From Ideonella sp. (GTDB lineage: Bacteria > Pseudomonadota > Gammaproteobacteria > Burkholderiales > Burkholderiaceae_C), in contig JABTUY010000004.1 in assembly GCA_015075165.1 (NCBI GenBank), positions 124,001-188,000 of the forward strand: a stretch of DNA of 64,000 nt. Reading direction: 5' to 3'. Under the pieces are notes generated by a model. That model worked only from the letters and a program-made list of their open reading frames with translations, was not told the origin of the DNA and made no database searches. Made by a program: the position numbers and the translations under genes. This document shows positions 15,839 through 27,342 of this stretch, piece after piece (position 1 is the stretch's first letter; the number at the start of each line of letters is the position of its first letter).

Positions 15839-17011
15839 TCAGATGATCGCGCGCTCGACCAGCGCCGCGCCGCCGGCCAGGCGCGTGGCGGCCAGCGGTG
15901 TGAGGTCGAGGCTGCGGTAGCCGCCGTGCACCAGCCACTCGGCCACGCCGCGCCCGATGCCCGCGGCGTGCTGCAGCCCGTGGCCCGAGAAGCCGCACGC
16001 CAGCAGCAGGTTGGCGCACTGCGGGTGCGGGCCCACCAGGCCGTTGTGGTCGAGCGGGTGCACCTCGTAGTAGCCGGCCCAGGCGCCGCTGCGGCGCAGC
16101 GCGTCGAACGCCGGTACGCGGTGCGCCAGCGCGGGCCACAGTCGCTGCTCGAACTGGTCGAGGTCGGGCTCGTCGAGCGGCAGGTCGTCGGGGTCGGCGT
16201 CGTGCGCGCCGGGCGACCAGCCGCCGATGAAGCCCGCACCCTCGCTGCGAAACCAGATGCCCGCCGGGTCGACCACCAGCGGCGTGCGCGGCAGCGGTGT
16301 CGGGCAGCTGAACACGAACACCGTGCGCCGGCGCGCGAACACCGGCACCGGCGCGCCGGCGAGCGCGCCCACCGCGTGCGACCACGCGCCGGCGGCGAGC
16401 ACGAACGCATCGGCCTCGAAGCGCGTGCCGTCCGACAGCTGCGCGGTCCGCAGCGCGTGCGCGCCGCGCTCGAAGCCGACCACGCGCGCCGGGTGCCAGT
16501 GCGCGCCGAGCGCGCGCGCCTTGCGCGCCAGCGCACGCGCAAAGGCCTCGCCGTCGAACCAGCCTTCGCCGCCGCTGCCCAGGCTGGCGAGCCGCACGTC
16601 GTCGCTGCGCAGCCACGGCATGCGTCGCGCCAGCTCGGCGGCATCGAGCAGTTGCACCGGTGCGCCCGCTTCGCGCTGCACGGCATGGTTGTCGCGCAGC
16701 GCCTGCGCGCCGGCGTCGCCGGTGGCCACGAACAGGTAGCCCGATTCGACGAAACCGAGGTCCAGCGGCGCATCGTCCACCGCGAGCCAGTCGTGCGCCT
16801 CGCGCAGCACCTGCAGCCCGAACTGCGACAGCCGCACGTTCAGCGCGTTCGAGAACTGCTGGCGGATCGACGCCGCCGAGCGTGCCGACGACGCCAGGCG
16901 CAGCGTGGGATCGGGCTCGATCACGCGCACGTCGGCGTGCGGCGCGAGGCGGCGCAGGAACATTGCGCACGCGGCGCCGATCGCGCCGCCGCCGATGATC
17001 GCCACGCGCAT
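15839..17011 (-). CDS. FAD-dependent oxidoreductase (DAO/DadA family)
   Basis: 390 residues. The N-terminal dinucleotide-binding motif MRVAIIGGGAIGAACAMFLR (GxGxxG) is followed by an acidic residue ending strand 2 (VRVIEPD). SSARSAASIRQQFSNALNVR is typical of sarcosine/D-amino-acid/glycine oxidase relatives, and the C-terminal FAD loop is YEVHPLDHNGLVGPH then GFSGHGLQHAAGIGRGVAEW. It should oxidise a secondary or D-amino acid. It is soluble, with no signal peptide. It lies 18 bp downstream of aconitase on the same strand, but a functional link is not evident. The exact substrate cannot be told from sequence. Confidence 0.85.
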   Translation of the reverse strand: MRVAIIGGGAIGAACAMFLRRLAPHADVRVIEPDPTLRLASSARSAASIRQQFSNALNVRLSQFGLQVLREAHDWLAVDDAPLDLGFVESGYLFVATGDAGAQALRDNHAVQREAGAPVQLLDAAELARRMPWLRSDDVRLASLGSGGEGWFDGEAFARALARKARALGAHWHPARVVGFERGAHALRTAQLSDGTRFEADAFVLAAGAWSHAVGALAGAPVPVFARRRTVFVFSCPTPLPRTPLVVDPAGIWFRSEGAGFIGGWSPGAHDADPDDLPLDEPDLDQFEQRLWPALAHRVPAFDALRRSGAWAGYYEVHPLDHNGLVGPHPQCANLLLACGFSGHGLQHAAGIGRGVAEWLVHGGYRSLDLTPLAATRLAGGAALVERAII

Positions 17012-17029
17012 CGGCGGTGCCGGGGCGTA

Positions 17030-19840
<2,811 letters not shown>

Positions 19841-19957
19841 CGTGGCGCTCCTGCGGCTGATCGGTGAGCCGATTCTGGCAGCATTGCGCCGCCGTGCCTC
19901 GCAGGAGGGTCTCGGCGGGCGTTGTCACGGACCGTCGCGGTCGACGACAATCGCGCC

Positions 19958-20155
19958 ATGGAGATCGTCGCGTCTCGTGTGTCGCGCCGCCTGCAGCAAG
20001 CGGCCGACCTGGCGTACTGGCTGTCTCGACCGATGGCCGAGCGCATCGCCGCCGTCGAGGCGCTACGCGCGCAGCATCACGCGACCGACGGAGCAGCCGA
20101 TGCTGAACCGCGACTTCAGAGAGTTTGTCGGGTTGCTCGGCGCCAGGGGCGTTGA
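19958..20155 (+). CDS. Small protein paired with a nucleotidyltransferase
   Basis: 65 residues (MEIVASRVSRRLQQAADLAY, then WLSRPMAERIAAVEALRAQH). Small proteins of this type, with a YW(L/A)S-P-x-ER-x-x-AVE-x-LR pattern and an ending like QRVCRV, commonly precede MNT/DUF6036-type nucleotidyltransferase genes. The reading frame extends 56 bases into the next gene. It is divergent from acnA. The function is unknown; an antitoxin or regulatory partner is conceivable. The family recognition is from memory of gene-pair architecture, not a search. Confidence 0.65.
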   Translation: MEIVASRVSRRLQQAADLAYWLSRPMAERIAAVEALRAQHHATDGAADAEPRLQRVCRVARRQGR

Positions 20156-20567
20156 GTATCTGGTCGTCGGCGGGTACGCGCTGGCCGCCCACGGGCACCC
20201 GCGCTACACCGGCGACATCGACTTCTGGGTCCGGCCGAGCGCCGACAACATCGCCAGGCTGCTGACGGCGCTGCGCGATTTCGGCTTCGGCTCGCTGGGG
20301 CTCACCGAGGGCGACTTCTCGTCCGATTCGGTCGTGCAACTGGGGCGGCCGCCGCGGCGCATCGATCTGCTCACGGCGATCGACGGTGTGACGTTCGATG
20401 ACTGCTACGCGCGCCGCATCGAGGTCGAGGTCGCCGGCGTGCGCATGAACATCCTCGGATTCGACGACTTCAAGGCAAACAAGCGTGCGAGCGGACGCCT
20501 GAAGGATCTGGCCGACCTCGAGACCCTGGAACGGCCCGATGTGCCGGACGGCGACGCCGACGCCTGA
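20100..20567 (+). CDS. MNT-type nucleotidyltransferase (DUF6036-like)
   Basis: 155 residues. The minimal nucleotidyltransferase signature is clear: EYLVVGGYALAAHGHPRYTG followed by DIDFWVRPS, giving the GG and DxD metal-binding residues near 26-41. VVQLGRPPRRIDLLTAIDGV supplies the third strand, and KANKRASGRLKDLADLETLE the C-terminal part. Relatives occur in HEPN-MNT toxin-antitoxin systems and as stand-alone enzymes that may nucleotidylate proteins or RNA. Here the partner is the overlapping 65-residue protein upstream rather than a HEPN protein. The ATG at 20100 starts MLNRDFREFVGLLG; longer in-frame starts run into the acnA promoter. Confidence 0.82.
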   Translation: MLNRDFREFVGLLGARGVEYLVVGGYALAAHGHPRYTGDIDFWVRPSADNIARLLTALRDFGFGSLGLTEGDFSSDSVVQLGRPPRRIDLLTAIDGVTFDDCYARRIEVEVAGVRMNILGFDDFKANKRASGRLKDLADLETLERPDVPDGDADA

Positions 20568-20627
20568 GTGCTACCGCCAGCGCGACAGCCGATCATCACC
20601 CACCACGGCGCACCCAGAGCGAATCGT

Positions 20628-21803
20628 TCAGCCAGCCGCCGGCAAGTACCGCACCGCGAGCACGCCGCGGATGCCCGCGATGCTGGCCAGCACCGCATCG
20701 CTCACGGCGCTGTCGACGTCGACCAGCGTGTACGCCATTTCGCCGCGCGACTTGTTGACCATGTTGTGAATGTTGAGCCCGGCCTGGGCCATCGCGGTGG
20801 AGATCTGGCCCAGCATGTTGGGCACATTGGCGTTGGCGATCGCGACGCGGAACGCCGATTCGCGCGCCATCGCGACACCAGGGAAGTTCACCGCGTTGAC
20901 GACGTTGCCGTGCTCCAGGTAGTCACGCAATTGGTCGACCGCCATCACCGCGCAGTTGTCTTCGGCCTCCTGCGTGCTCGCGCCCAGGTGCGGCAGCGCG
21001 ATCACGCCGGGGCGCTTCAGGATCGCCGCGTTCGGAAAGTCGCACACGTAGGCGGCGAGGCGGCCGGCCGCGAGCGCGGCGCTGACCGCGCGGTCGTCGG
21101 CCACGCCCTCGCGCGAGAAGTTGAGCAGCACCGCGTCGCGGCGCGCCAGCGCGAGGTTGCGCTCGGCCACCAGGTGGCGCGTGGCCGGCAGCAGCGGCAC
21201 GTGCAAGGTGACGAAGTGCGCCGCCTTCAGCACCTCGTCGACGCTGGCGGCGCGCTTGACCTGCGACGGCAGGCTCCACGCCGCATCGACGGTGATCTCG
21301 GGGTCGTACCCGAGCACGTTCATGCCCAGCTCGAGCGCCGACTTGGCCACCAGGCAGCCGATCTTGCCCAGGCCGATCACGCCCAGCGTACGGCCGGCGA
21401 GCTCGGTGCCGGCGAATGCCTTCTTGCCGTTCTCGACCTGCGCGTCGAGATCGGCGGCCGCGGCGTCGAGCGAGTTCACGTAGTGCAGAGCCGGCGCGAG
21501 GCGGCGCGCGGCGATCAGCATGCCGGCCAGCACCAGCTCCTTCACCGCATTGGCATTGGCACCCGGCGTGTTGAACACCGGCACGCCGCGCGCGCTCATC
21601 TGGTCGACGGGAATGTTGTTGGTGCCGGCGCCGGCGCGCGCGATCGCGCGCACGCTGGGCGCGATCGCAGCCTTGTGCAGGTCGGCCGAGCGCAGCAGGA
21701 TCGCCACCGGTTCGGCCACATCCTTGCCCACGCGGTAGCGTTCGGCCGGCAGCCGCGCGAGGCCGAGCGGCGAGATCTGGTTCAACACGAGGATCGGTTG
21801 CAT
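20628..21803 (-). CDS. serA: D-3-phosphoglycerate dehydrogenase
   Basis: First step of serine biosynthesis, oxidising 3-phosphoglycerate with NAD. 391 residues. The Rossmann motif is LGVIGLGKIGCLVAKSALEL near residue 140, catalytic stretches are NFSREGVADDRAV and LPHLGASTQEAEDNCA (His of the Arg-Glu-His triad), and the C-terminal ACT domain is VPNMLGQISTAMAQAGLNIH. The start MQPILVLNQISPLGLAR was chosen because AGAAGAAAG precedes it; 26 further in-frame upstream residues look non-coding. It lies 90 bp downstream of serC on the same strand, giving a serC-serA operon. Confidence 0.94.
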   Translation of the reverse strand: MQPILVLNQISPLGLARLPAERYRVGKDVAEPVAILLRSADLHKAAIAPSVRAIARAGAGTNNIPVDQMSARGVPVFNTPGANANAVKELVLAGMLIAARRLAPALHYVNSLDAAAADLDAQVENGKKAFAGTELAGRTLGVIGLGKIGCLVAKSALELGMNVLGYDPEITVDAAWSLPSQVKRAASVDEVLKAAHFVTLHVPLLPATRHLVAERNLALARRDAVLLNFSREGVADDRAVSAALAAGRLAAYVCDFPNAAILKRPGVIALPHLGASTQEAEDNCAVMAVDQLRDYLEHGNVVNAVNFPGVAMARESAFRVAIANANVPNMLGQISTAMAQAGLNIHNMVNKSRGEMAYTLVDVDSAVSDAVLASIAGIRGVLAVRYLPAAG

Positions 21804-21893
21804 CTTGGGTCGCTTTCTTCTCGGCGCTCGCGAATTCAGCGCGTGTGATGGTCGAAAGCTCGAACAGGCCGGGCCTGCCAAGCCAATGAACCC

Positions 21894-22976
21894 TCAGCCA
21901 TGCCGCGCTTCGAACTCCTTCATGTACGCCACCAGCGCGCGCACGCCGTCGATCGGCATCGCGTTGTAGATCGACGCGCGCATGCCGCCCACCGAGCGGT
22001 GACCCTTCAGTTGCACCATGCCGCGCTGCTGCGCGCCCTCGAGAAACGCCGCGTCGAGCTTCTCGTCGGGCAGGCGAAACGGCACGTTCATCAGCGAGCG
22101 GTCTTCGCGCGCCACCGGGCACTTGTAGAAGCTGGTGCGGTCGAGGTAGTCGTACAGCAGCGCGGCCTTCTGGCGGTTGTGCGCTTCCAGCGCCGGCAGG
22201 CCGCCCTGCGCTTCGATCCATTTCAGCACCAGGCCGGCGATGTAGATCGCGTAGGTGGGCGGCGTGTTGTACATCGAGTCGTTGTCGGCCACCAGCTTGT
22301 AGTCGAACGCGCTCGGGCACGCGGGTGATGCATGGCCGATCAGGTCGTCGCGCACGATCACGATCGTCACGCCCGACGGGCCCACGTTCTTCTGCGCGCC
22401 GCCGTAGATCAGGCCGAACTTCGACACGTCGAGCGGCCGCGACAGGATGTCGCTGCTCATGTCGGCCACCAGCGGCACCGCTCCGACCTCGGGCGTCCAG
22501 TGGTACTGCACGCCGCCGATCGTCTCGTTGGAGCAGATGTGCACGTAGGCGGCGTCGGGGTCGAGCTGCCAGCCCGCGCGCGCCGGGATGCGCGTGTAGC
22601 CGCTGTCCTTGCCCGATGCGGCGACGTTGACGCTGCAGTAGCGCTGCGCCTCCTTGATCGACTTCTTCGACCACTCGCCGGTGTCGACGTAGTCGGCCTT
22701 GGTCTTGCCGCGCAGCAGGTTCAGCGGCACGATCGCGTTCTCGCCGATCGCGCCGCCTTGCATGAACAGCACCTTGTAGTTGGCCGGCACCGCGAGCAGC
22801 TTGCGCAGCAGGCTTTCCGCCTCGGCGTGGATCGAGATGAATTCCTTGCCGCGGTGGCTCATTTCCATCACCGACATGCCCGAGCCGTGCCAGTCGAGCA
22901 TCTCGTCGGCGGCTTGGCGCAACACGGCCTCGGGCAGCGCGGCAGGGCCGGCGCTGAAGTTGAATACGCGGGTCAT
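21894..22976 (-). CDS. serC: Phosphoserine aminotransferase
   Basis: PLP enzyme converting 3-phosphohydroxypyruvate plus glutamate to phosphoserine; it also serves pyridoxine synthesis. 360 residues, the family length. It starts [20 protein letters not shown], with [34 protein letters not shown] and the PLP lysine in [34 protein letters not shown] closes the active site. It is upstream of serA and divergent from an acyl-CoA dehydrogenase across 88 bp, which would hold both promoters. Confidence 0.96.
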   Translation of the reverse strand: MTRVFNFSAGPAALPEAVLRQAADEMLDWHGSGMSVMEMSHRGKEFISIHAEAESLLRKLLAVPANYKVLFMQGGAIGENAIVPLNLLRGKTKADYVDTGEWSKKSIKEAQRYCSVNVAASGKDSGYTRIPARAGWQLDPDAAYVHICSNETIGGVQYHWTPEVGAVPLVADMSSDILSRPLDVSKFGLIYGGAQKNVGPSGVTIVIVRDDLIGHASPACPSAFDYKLVADNDSMYNTPPTYAIYIAGLVLKWIEAQGGLPALEAHNRQKAALLYDYLDRTSFYKCPVAREDRSLMNVPFRLPDEKLDAAFLEGAQQRGMVQLKGHRSVGGMRASIYNAMPIDGVRALVAYMKEFEARHG

Positions 22977-23064
22977 CGGGGGCCTCGAAGGAGTTGAAAA
23001 AAGCGCTGCGGCCGGCGGCCGCGAAGCGGCAAGAATACCGAACCCGCCCAGCTTGACCTGCGAC

Positions 23065-24234
23065 ATGTTCGATCTGCCCCCACGTCCCGAGTACTTCGGC
23101 CCCGAGCACGAGGCGCTGCGCGCGAGCGTGCGCCGCTTCGTCGAGCGCGAGATCGCGCCGCACGTCAACGCCTGGGACGAGGCGGGCAGCTTCCCGCGCG
23201 AGCTGTACCGCCGCGCTGCGGCGCTCGGCATCACCGGCATCGGCTACCCGGCCGAGCTCGGCGGCACGCCGGCCGACGGCTTCATGACGCTGGTGGTCGC
23301 CGAGGAGATCGCGCGCGCCGGCTGTGGCGGCGTGCAGGCGAGCCTGGGTTCGCACGGCATCGCGTTGCCGCCGATCGTGGCGCACGGCAGCGCTGCGCTG
23401 CGGCAGCGCGTGGTGCCGCCGGTGCTCGCCGGCGAGAAGATCGCCGCGCTCGCCATCACCGAGCCCGGCGGTGGTTCCGACGTGGCGGCGCTGAAGACCA
23501 CCGCGCGGCGCGACGGCGACCACTACGTCGTCAGCGGCGAGAAGACCTTCATCACCTCGGGCATGAGGGCCGACTTTCTCACCGTGGCCGTGCGCACCGA
23601 GCCGGCGAACCGCGGCCCCGGTGGCATCTCGCTGCTGGTGATCGACGGCGACACGCCGGGTCTGTCGCGCAGCGAGCTGAAGAAAATGGGCTGGTGGTGC
23701 AGCGACACCGCGCACCTGCGCTTCGACCATTGCCGCGTGCCGGTAGCCAACCTCGTCGGTGCCGAGGGCGAGGGCTTTCGCGCGATCATGCACAACTTCA
23801 ACGCCGAGCGGCTGACGATGGCGGCGATGGCGTGCAGCTACGCGCAGGCGTGCACCGAAGAGGCGCTGGCCTGGGCGCGCGAGCGCCAGACGTTCGGCGC
23901 GCCGCTGGTCGAGCGCCAGGTGATCCGCCACAAGCTGGTCGACATGGTGGCGCGTACCGACGCCGCGCGCGCGCTGGTCTACGACCTCGCGTACCGGTTG
24001 CAGCACCGCCTCGGCGCCGCCAACGAGTTCGTCGCACGCACCTGCATGGCCAAGGTGCTGGCCACGCAGGCGATGCAGTTCTGCGCCGACCAGGCGGTGC
24101 AGATCCTCGGCGGCATGGGCTTCATGCGCGGCACGAAGAGCGAGCGCCTGTACCGCGAGGTGAAGGTGATGATGATCGGCGGCGGGTCCGAAGAGATCAT
24201 GAAAGACCTGGCGGCGCGGCAACTGGGGCTCTGA
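23065..24234 (+). CDS. Acyl-CoA dehydrogenase
   Basis: 389-residue FAD flavoenzyme of the medium/short-chain ACAD type. It has the N-terminal helical domain, the FAD-binding beta barrel ([40 protein letters not shown]), and the C-terminal helices with [20 protein letters not shown] and [13 protein letters not shown]. The final loop is [20 protein letters not shown]; glycine replaces the glutamate found at this position in MCAD, as in isovaleryl-type enzymes where the base lies elsewhere. It is followed after 19 bp by an alpha/beta hydrolase. The substrate chain is not determinable. Confidence 0.9.
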   Translation: MFDLPPRPEYFGPEHEALRASVRRFVEREIAPHVNAWDEAGSFPRELYRRAAALGITGIGYPAELGGTPADGFMTLVVAEEIARAGCGGVQASLGSHGIALPPIVAHGSAALRQRVVPPVLAGEKIAALAITEPGGGSDVAALKTTARRDGDHYVVSGEKTFITSGMRADFLTVAVRTEPANRGPGGISLLVIDGDTPGLSRSELKKMGWWCSDTAHLRFDHCRVPVANLVGAEGEGFRAIMHNFNAERLTMAAMACSYAQACTEEALAWARERQTFGAPLVERQVIRHKLVDMVARTDAARALVYDLAYRLQHRLGAANEFVARTCMAKVLATQAMQFCADQAVQILGGMGFMRGTKSERLYREVKVMMIGGGSEEIMKDLAARQLGL

Positions 24235-24253
24235 GCCGGCCCGGGCGGCTCGC

Positions 24254-25243
24254 ATGCTGCGATGGGCCTTGTCGGCGATCGCGCTCGCGCTGGCGGCGGG
24301 CGGCGTGTCGATCACCATCGCCTACTCGCGCGCGATGGACCGCGCCTACCAGCGCATCGGCGGCGGCAGCGAGGTGATCGGCTCGCCGCTGGGTGACATC
24401 GAGTACGCCGATCGCGGGGTTGGGCCCGCGGTGCTCGTCGTGCACGGCAGCGGCGGCGGCTTCGACCAGGGCCTGTTGCTGGCGCAGGCCGCTTTGGGTG
24501 ACGGCTTGCGCCGGATCGTGCCGTCGCGCTTCGGCTACCTGCGCTCCACCGTTCACGCCGGTGCCACCTTCGACGACCAGGCGCAGGCCTATGCCCATCT
24601 GCTCGACCGGCTGGGCCTGCAGCGGGTCGCGGTGGTGGCGTTCTCGCACGGCGGGCCGTCGGCGGCGCTGTTCGCGGCGCTGTACCCGCAGCGGGTGTCG
24701 TCGCTGACGCTGCTGTCGGCGGGCGTCGCGTCGTCCGACTCGCCGGGGCAGCTCGAAGCCAACCGGCGCGGCGACGCGCTGGCGCGGATCTTCCAGCACG
24801 ACCTCGGGTACTGGGCGGTCGCCACCGCGCTGCGCGGCCGCCTGCTCAGCCTGATGGGCGCCGACGCGCAGGTGATCGCGCAGCTCACGCTGCCGCAGCG
24901 GCAACTGATCGACGAGCTGATCGAGGTGATGCATCCGGTGGCGCCGCGCGCCGCCGGCGTGCGCTTCGACAACCGGGCACCGTTGCCGAACGAGCGCATC
25001 GCCGCCATCCGGGCGCCGACGCTGATCGTGCACGCGCGCGACGACTCGCTGCAGCGCTTTCACCATGCCGAGTTTGCCGCGCGCACGATCCCCGGTGCGC
25101 GCCTGCACGCGTTCGAGCACGGCGGCCATCTGCTGGTGGCGGTGCAGCAAGATGCCGTGCAGCGGCTGGTGCGGCAGCATGTGCTGACGCAGGTCGATCC
25201 GGCGTTGCCGCTGGCGCCGCAAGATCATCTGCCGCGCCGATGA
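24254..25243 (+). CDS. Alpha/beta hydrolase with an N-terminal membrane anchor
   Basis: 329 residues. One hydrophobic N-terminal segment (LRWALSAIALALAAGGVSIT) could anchor it or act as an uncleaved signal. The hydrolase domain follows, with oxyanion loop VVHGSGGGFDQGLLL, nucleophile elbow VVAFSHGGPSAAL (Ser in FSHGG), an acid in TLIVHARDDSLQ, and a final histidine in FEHGGHLLVA. The fold is canonical and the catalytic triad complete. It is translationally coupled to the next gene (ATGA). The substrate is unknown; esterase or thioesterase activity is plausible next to an acyl-CoA dehydrogenase. Confidence 0.85.
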   Translation: MLRWALSAIALALAAGGVSITIAYSRAMDRAYQRIGGGSEVIGSPLGDIEYADRGVGPAVLVVHGSGGGFDQGLLLAQAALGDGLRRIVPSRFGYLRSTVHAGATFDDQAQAYAHLLDRLGLQRVAVVAFSHGGPSAALFAALYPQRVSSLTLLSAGVASSDSPGQLEANRRGDALARIFQHDLGYWAVATALRGRLLSLMGADAQVIAQLTLPQRQLIDELIEVMHPVAPRAAGVRFDNRAPLPNERIAAIRAPTLIVHARDDSLQRFHHAEFAARTIPGARLHAFEHGGHLLVAVQQDAVQRLVRQHVLTQVDPALPLAPQDHLPRR

Positions 25244-26136
25244 ATCATGCTCGCAACCGCCGCATGCCGATGCGAACCGTCCTGATCGTGATCGGGCTCG
25301 TTGCCGCGGCCGCGGTGGTCGCGACGGGCATCGGCCGCTGGCGTCACGCGGCGGCGCTGGCACGCCTGCAGCAGCGGGTGCTGCAGGCGCCGGCCGGCGC
25401 GCGCCTTGCGGCCGCGCCCGAATGGGCGGCGTTGCCGCCGCCGGTGGCACGCTATCTGCAATGGGCGCTGGGGTCGCGGCCGGATGCGCCCGCCGGCATC
25501 GAGATCGAGCAGGCCGGTGAGCTGCGCACCGACGAGAACGTCGGGCGCTGGCTGCGCTTTCACGCCCTGCAGGTGGTGTCGCCGGCCGGCTGCGGCTTCG
25601 TCTGGAACGCCAAGGTCGTGCTGGCGCCGCTGCTGCACGTGCGCGTGGTCGATTCGCTGGTGGGCGGGCGCGCGGCGGGCCGCGTGCTGCTGCAGTCGGC
25701 GCTGGCCGTCGCCGATGCCGGCGACGAGCCCGAGCTGAACGCCGGTGCGCTGCACCGCCTGCTGGCCGAAGCGGTGTGGTTCCCGTGGCTGCTGCTGCCG
25801 GGCGAGCATCTGCAATGGCAGGCCATCGACGCGCAGCGCGCCCGCGCCACGCTGACTTGCGGCGGGCTCAGCGTCGCACTCGAGTTCCGCTTCGGTGCCG
25901 ACGGCGAGGTGGTGGCGATCCACACCCCGGCACGCTGGGGCCGCTTCGGCGGCCGCTACGAGCAGGTGCCGTGGCAGGGTCACTTCGCACGCTACGAAGA
26001 GCGCGCTGGCGTGCGCGTGCCGCTCGAGGGCGAGGTGGGCTGGTGGCGCGCCGGGCAGTTGCAACTGGTGTGGCGCGGTCAGGTGCTCGGCTATCGGCTG
26101 ATCGAGCTGCAGCGTGCGCAGCCGCCATCGGGTTAG
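25240..26136 (+). CDS. DUF6544/DUF6920-like protein with one membrane segment
   Basis: 298 residues. A hydrophobic helix near residues 10-30 (RTVLIVIGLVAAAAVVATGI) precedes a soluble domain with LPPPVARYLQWALG, RFHALQVVSPAGCGFVWNAK, LLAEAVWFPWLLLPGEHLQW, and a C-terminal GEVGWWRAGQLQLVWRGQ. This resembles a domain of unknown function found widely in bacteria (I recall DUF6544). The start overlaps the upstream hydrolase stop. The stop codon TAG lies at the first bases of the 272 bp inverted-repeat element, so the insertion may have supplied the gene's end. Function unknown. Confidence 0.72.
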   Translation: MNHARNRRMPMRTVLIVIGLVAAAAVVATGIGRWRHAAALARLQQRVLQAPAGARLAAAPEWAALPPPVARYLQWALGSRPDAPAGIEIEQAGELRTDENVGRWLRFHALQVVSPAGCGFVWNAKVVLAPLLHVRVVDSLVGGRAAGRVLLQSALAVADAGDEPELNAGALHRLLAEAVWFPWLLLPGEHLQWQAIDAQRARATLTCGGLSVALEFRFGADGEVVAIHTPARWGRFGGRYEQVPWQGHFARYEERAGVRVPLEGEVGWWRAGQLQLVWRGQVLGYRLIELQRAQPPSG

Positions 26137-26404
26137 GGCCTGTTCACACTACGGATGCCAGTGCGAGCGGGCCTGGCAAGCCGCAGGGCTAGGCGGACGA
26201 CGCCGCTCGGGTTGGGCGCCCGAGCAAGGAGTTCAACGACGCCATGCGGCTTGCCAGGCCCGCTCCCGAACGGGTTGCCACCAGAATGCCCGCGCGCGTC
26301 GTTGCAAATCCTCGCCGGGTGTCCAACCCGGCTGCGGTTTGCGCCTATCTCGCGGGCATTCTGGTGGCAACGCATCTGGCATCCGTAGTGTGAACAGGCC
26401 CTAA
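26133..26404. mobile_element. 272 bp MITE-like element with nested perfect inverted repeats
   Basis: Terminal inverted repeats are 29 bp and perfect: 26133-26161 begins TTAGGGCCTGTTCACACTAC and its complement ends at 26404. Inside are two further perfect 21 bp inverted-repeat pairs: arm 1 is 26165-26185 with 26245-26265, and arm 2 is 26274-26294 with 26351-26371. Each arm's loop contains another hairpin (GCTCGGG/CCCGAGC; GCCGGGT/ACCCGGC). It encodes no transposase. Short reading frames through it are repeats of the inverted sequences. A TA or similar short target duplication is possible at the ends, as in IS5-type or Tc1-like elements, but the family is not certain. The rest of 26405-26616 is promoter DNA. 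Confidence 0.85.
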
Positions 26405-26558
26405 GGCTGTGCGCGGTCGTTGCAGCCGCCCGGCCGATCCGCGGCAGCATGGCCGCCACGAGCCTGCGCGGGCGCGCGATGACGCGGCTGCGCGGCATTT
26501 GACCCAGCGCAAACAAGCCGCACGCAACCGGGTGAGTCCTCTTGTCGCGCCGGCACTG

Positions 26559-26566
26559 TGTATACA
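26559..26566. promoter_or_regulatory. TGTATACA palindrome upstream of the second GntR gene
   Basis: Perfect 8 bp palindrome 51 bp before the GTG start of the regulator, identical to the two octamers upstream of the GntR gene at 4553. It is a probable operator for autoregulation and control of the long operon behind it (inference). Confidence 0.45.
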
Positions 26567-26616
26567 GTATCCACGTCCAGGTCGGCCGCTGACGCCGGCT
26601 GCGTGGAGGTGCCACG

Positions 26617-27342
26617 GTGGGCGATCGCGATCGCAGTTTCGCGCCGGTGGAGCGGCCGGTGGCGCTGGCCGAGCAGGTCTATCACGCGCTGCGTGAGCGC
26701 CTGCGCAACGGCGCGATCATGCCCGGCCAGCCGCTGCAGGAGGTGCAGCTGGCCGCGGCGCTCGGCGTGTCGCGCACGCCGGTGCGCGAGGCGCTGGCGC
26801 GGCTGGCCAGCGAAGGGCTGCTGTGCGGCAGCCGCCGCAGCTTCATGGTGCCGGCCCTCACCCGGCAGGACGTGGAAGACATCTACGAGGTGCGCTACCT
26901 CGTCGAGCCGGCCGCGCTGCGGCGCGTGGCGCCGCTGACGGTGCAGCCGCGCGTGCGCGCGCCGATCGATGCCGCGTTCGCAGCGGCCCTGGCCGCGCAC
27001 CGTGCCGACGATGCCGATGCATTCCGCCAGGCGCACATCGACTACCGCAACGCCTGGCTCGCGCTGGTGCCCAACGCGCGGCTGGTGCGGCTGATCGAGC
27101 AGTACGCCGATCACCTGCAGCACATCCGCACGTTGACGCTCGGCGACGCGGCGGTGCGCACGATCGTGCTGCGCGGCCTGAAGCGCGTGGCCGCCGCGCT
27201 GGCCGCCGGCGATGGCGATGCCGCCGCCGCCGCGATGCTCGAGCACCTGCGCCAGGCGCATCGCGTGTTCGTCGAGGTCACCGGCCTCGACGCCGAGCCG
27301 CAGCAAGGCGAGCGCATCGCCGCAGGGGGTGCCACGACATGA
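26617..27342 (+). CDS. GntR/FadR-type regulator heading the indoleacetate-like operon
   Basis: 241 residues from a GTG start with GGAGG 7 bases upstream. The winged helix (about 15-80) has LQEVQLAAALGVSRTPVREA and LARLASEGLLCGSRRSFMVP. The FCD ligand domain (about 90-225) has VEDIYEVRYLVEPAALRRVA and the histidine-containing stretch AHIDYRNAWLALVPNARLV. Its last bases overlap the thiolase start (ATGA), so it is the first cistron of an approximately 25 kb operon and probably its local repressor. The effector is presumably the pathway substrate or a CoA intermediate (inference). Confidence 0.88.
   Translation: MGDRDRSFAPVERPVALAEQVYHALRERLRNGAIMPGQPLQEVQLAAALGVSRTPVREALARLASEGLLCGSRRSFMVPALTRQDVEDIYEVRYLVEPAALRRVAPLTVQPRVRAPIDAAFAAALAAHRADDADAFRQAHIDYRNAWLALVPNARLVRLIEQYADHLQHIRTLTLGDAAVRTIVLRGLKRVAAALAAGDGDAAAAAMLEHLRQAHRVFVEVTGLDAEPQQGERIAAGGATT

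Noticed and set aside
20923-24318. A 1131-codon antisense open frame across serA, serC and the acyl-CoA dehydrogenase
   Set aside because: Long frames opposite real genes are expected at this GC content. The translation is arginine/alanine-rich and lacks family motifs, while the sense frames are clearly serA, serC and an ACAD.
26114-26615. Open reading frames on both strands through the inverted-repeat element (for example 26114-26404 plus, 26133-26615 minus)
   Set aside because: Their translations are mirror images created by the inverted repeats and contain no recognisable domain; they are products of the element's symmetry.
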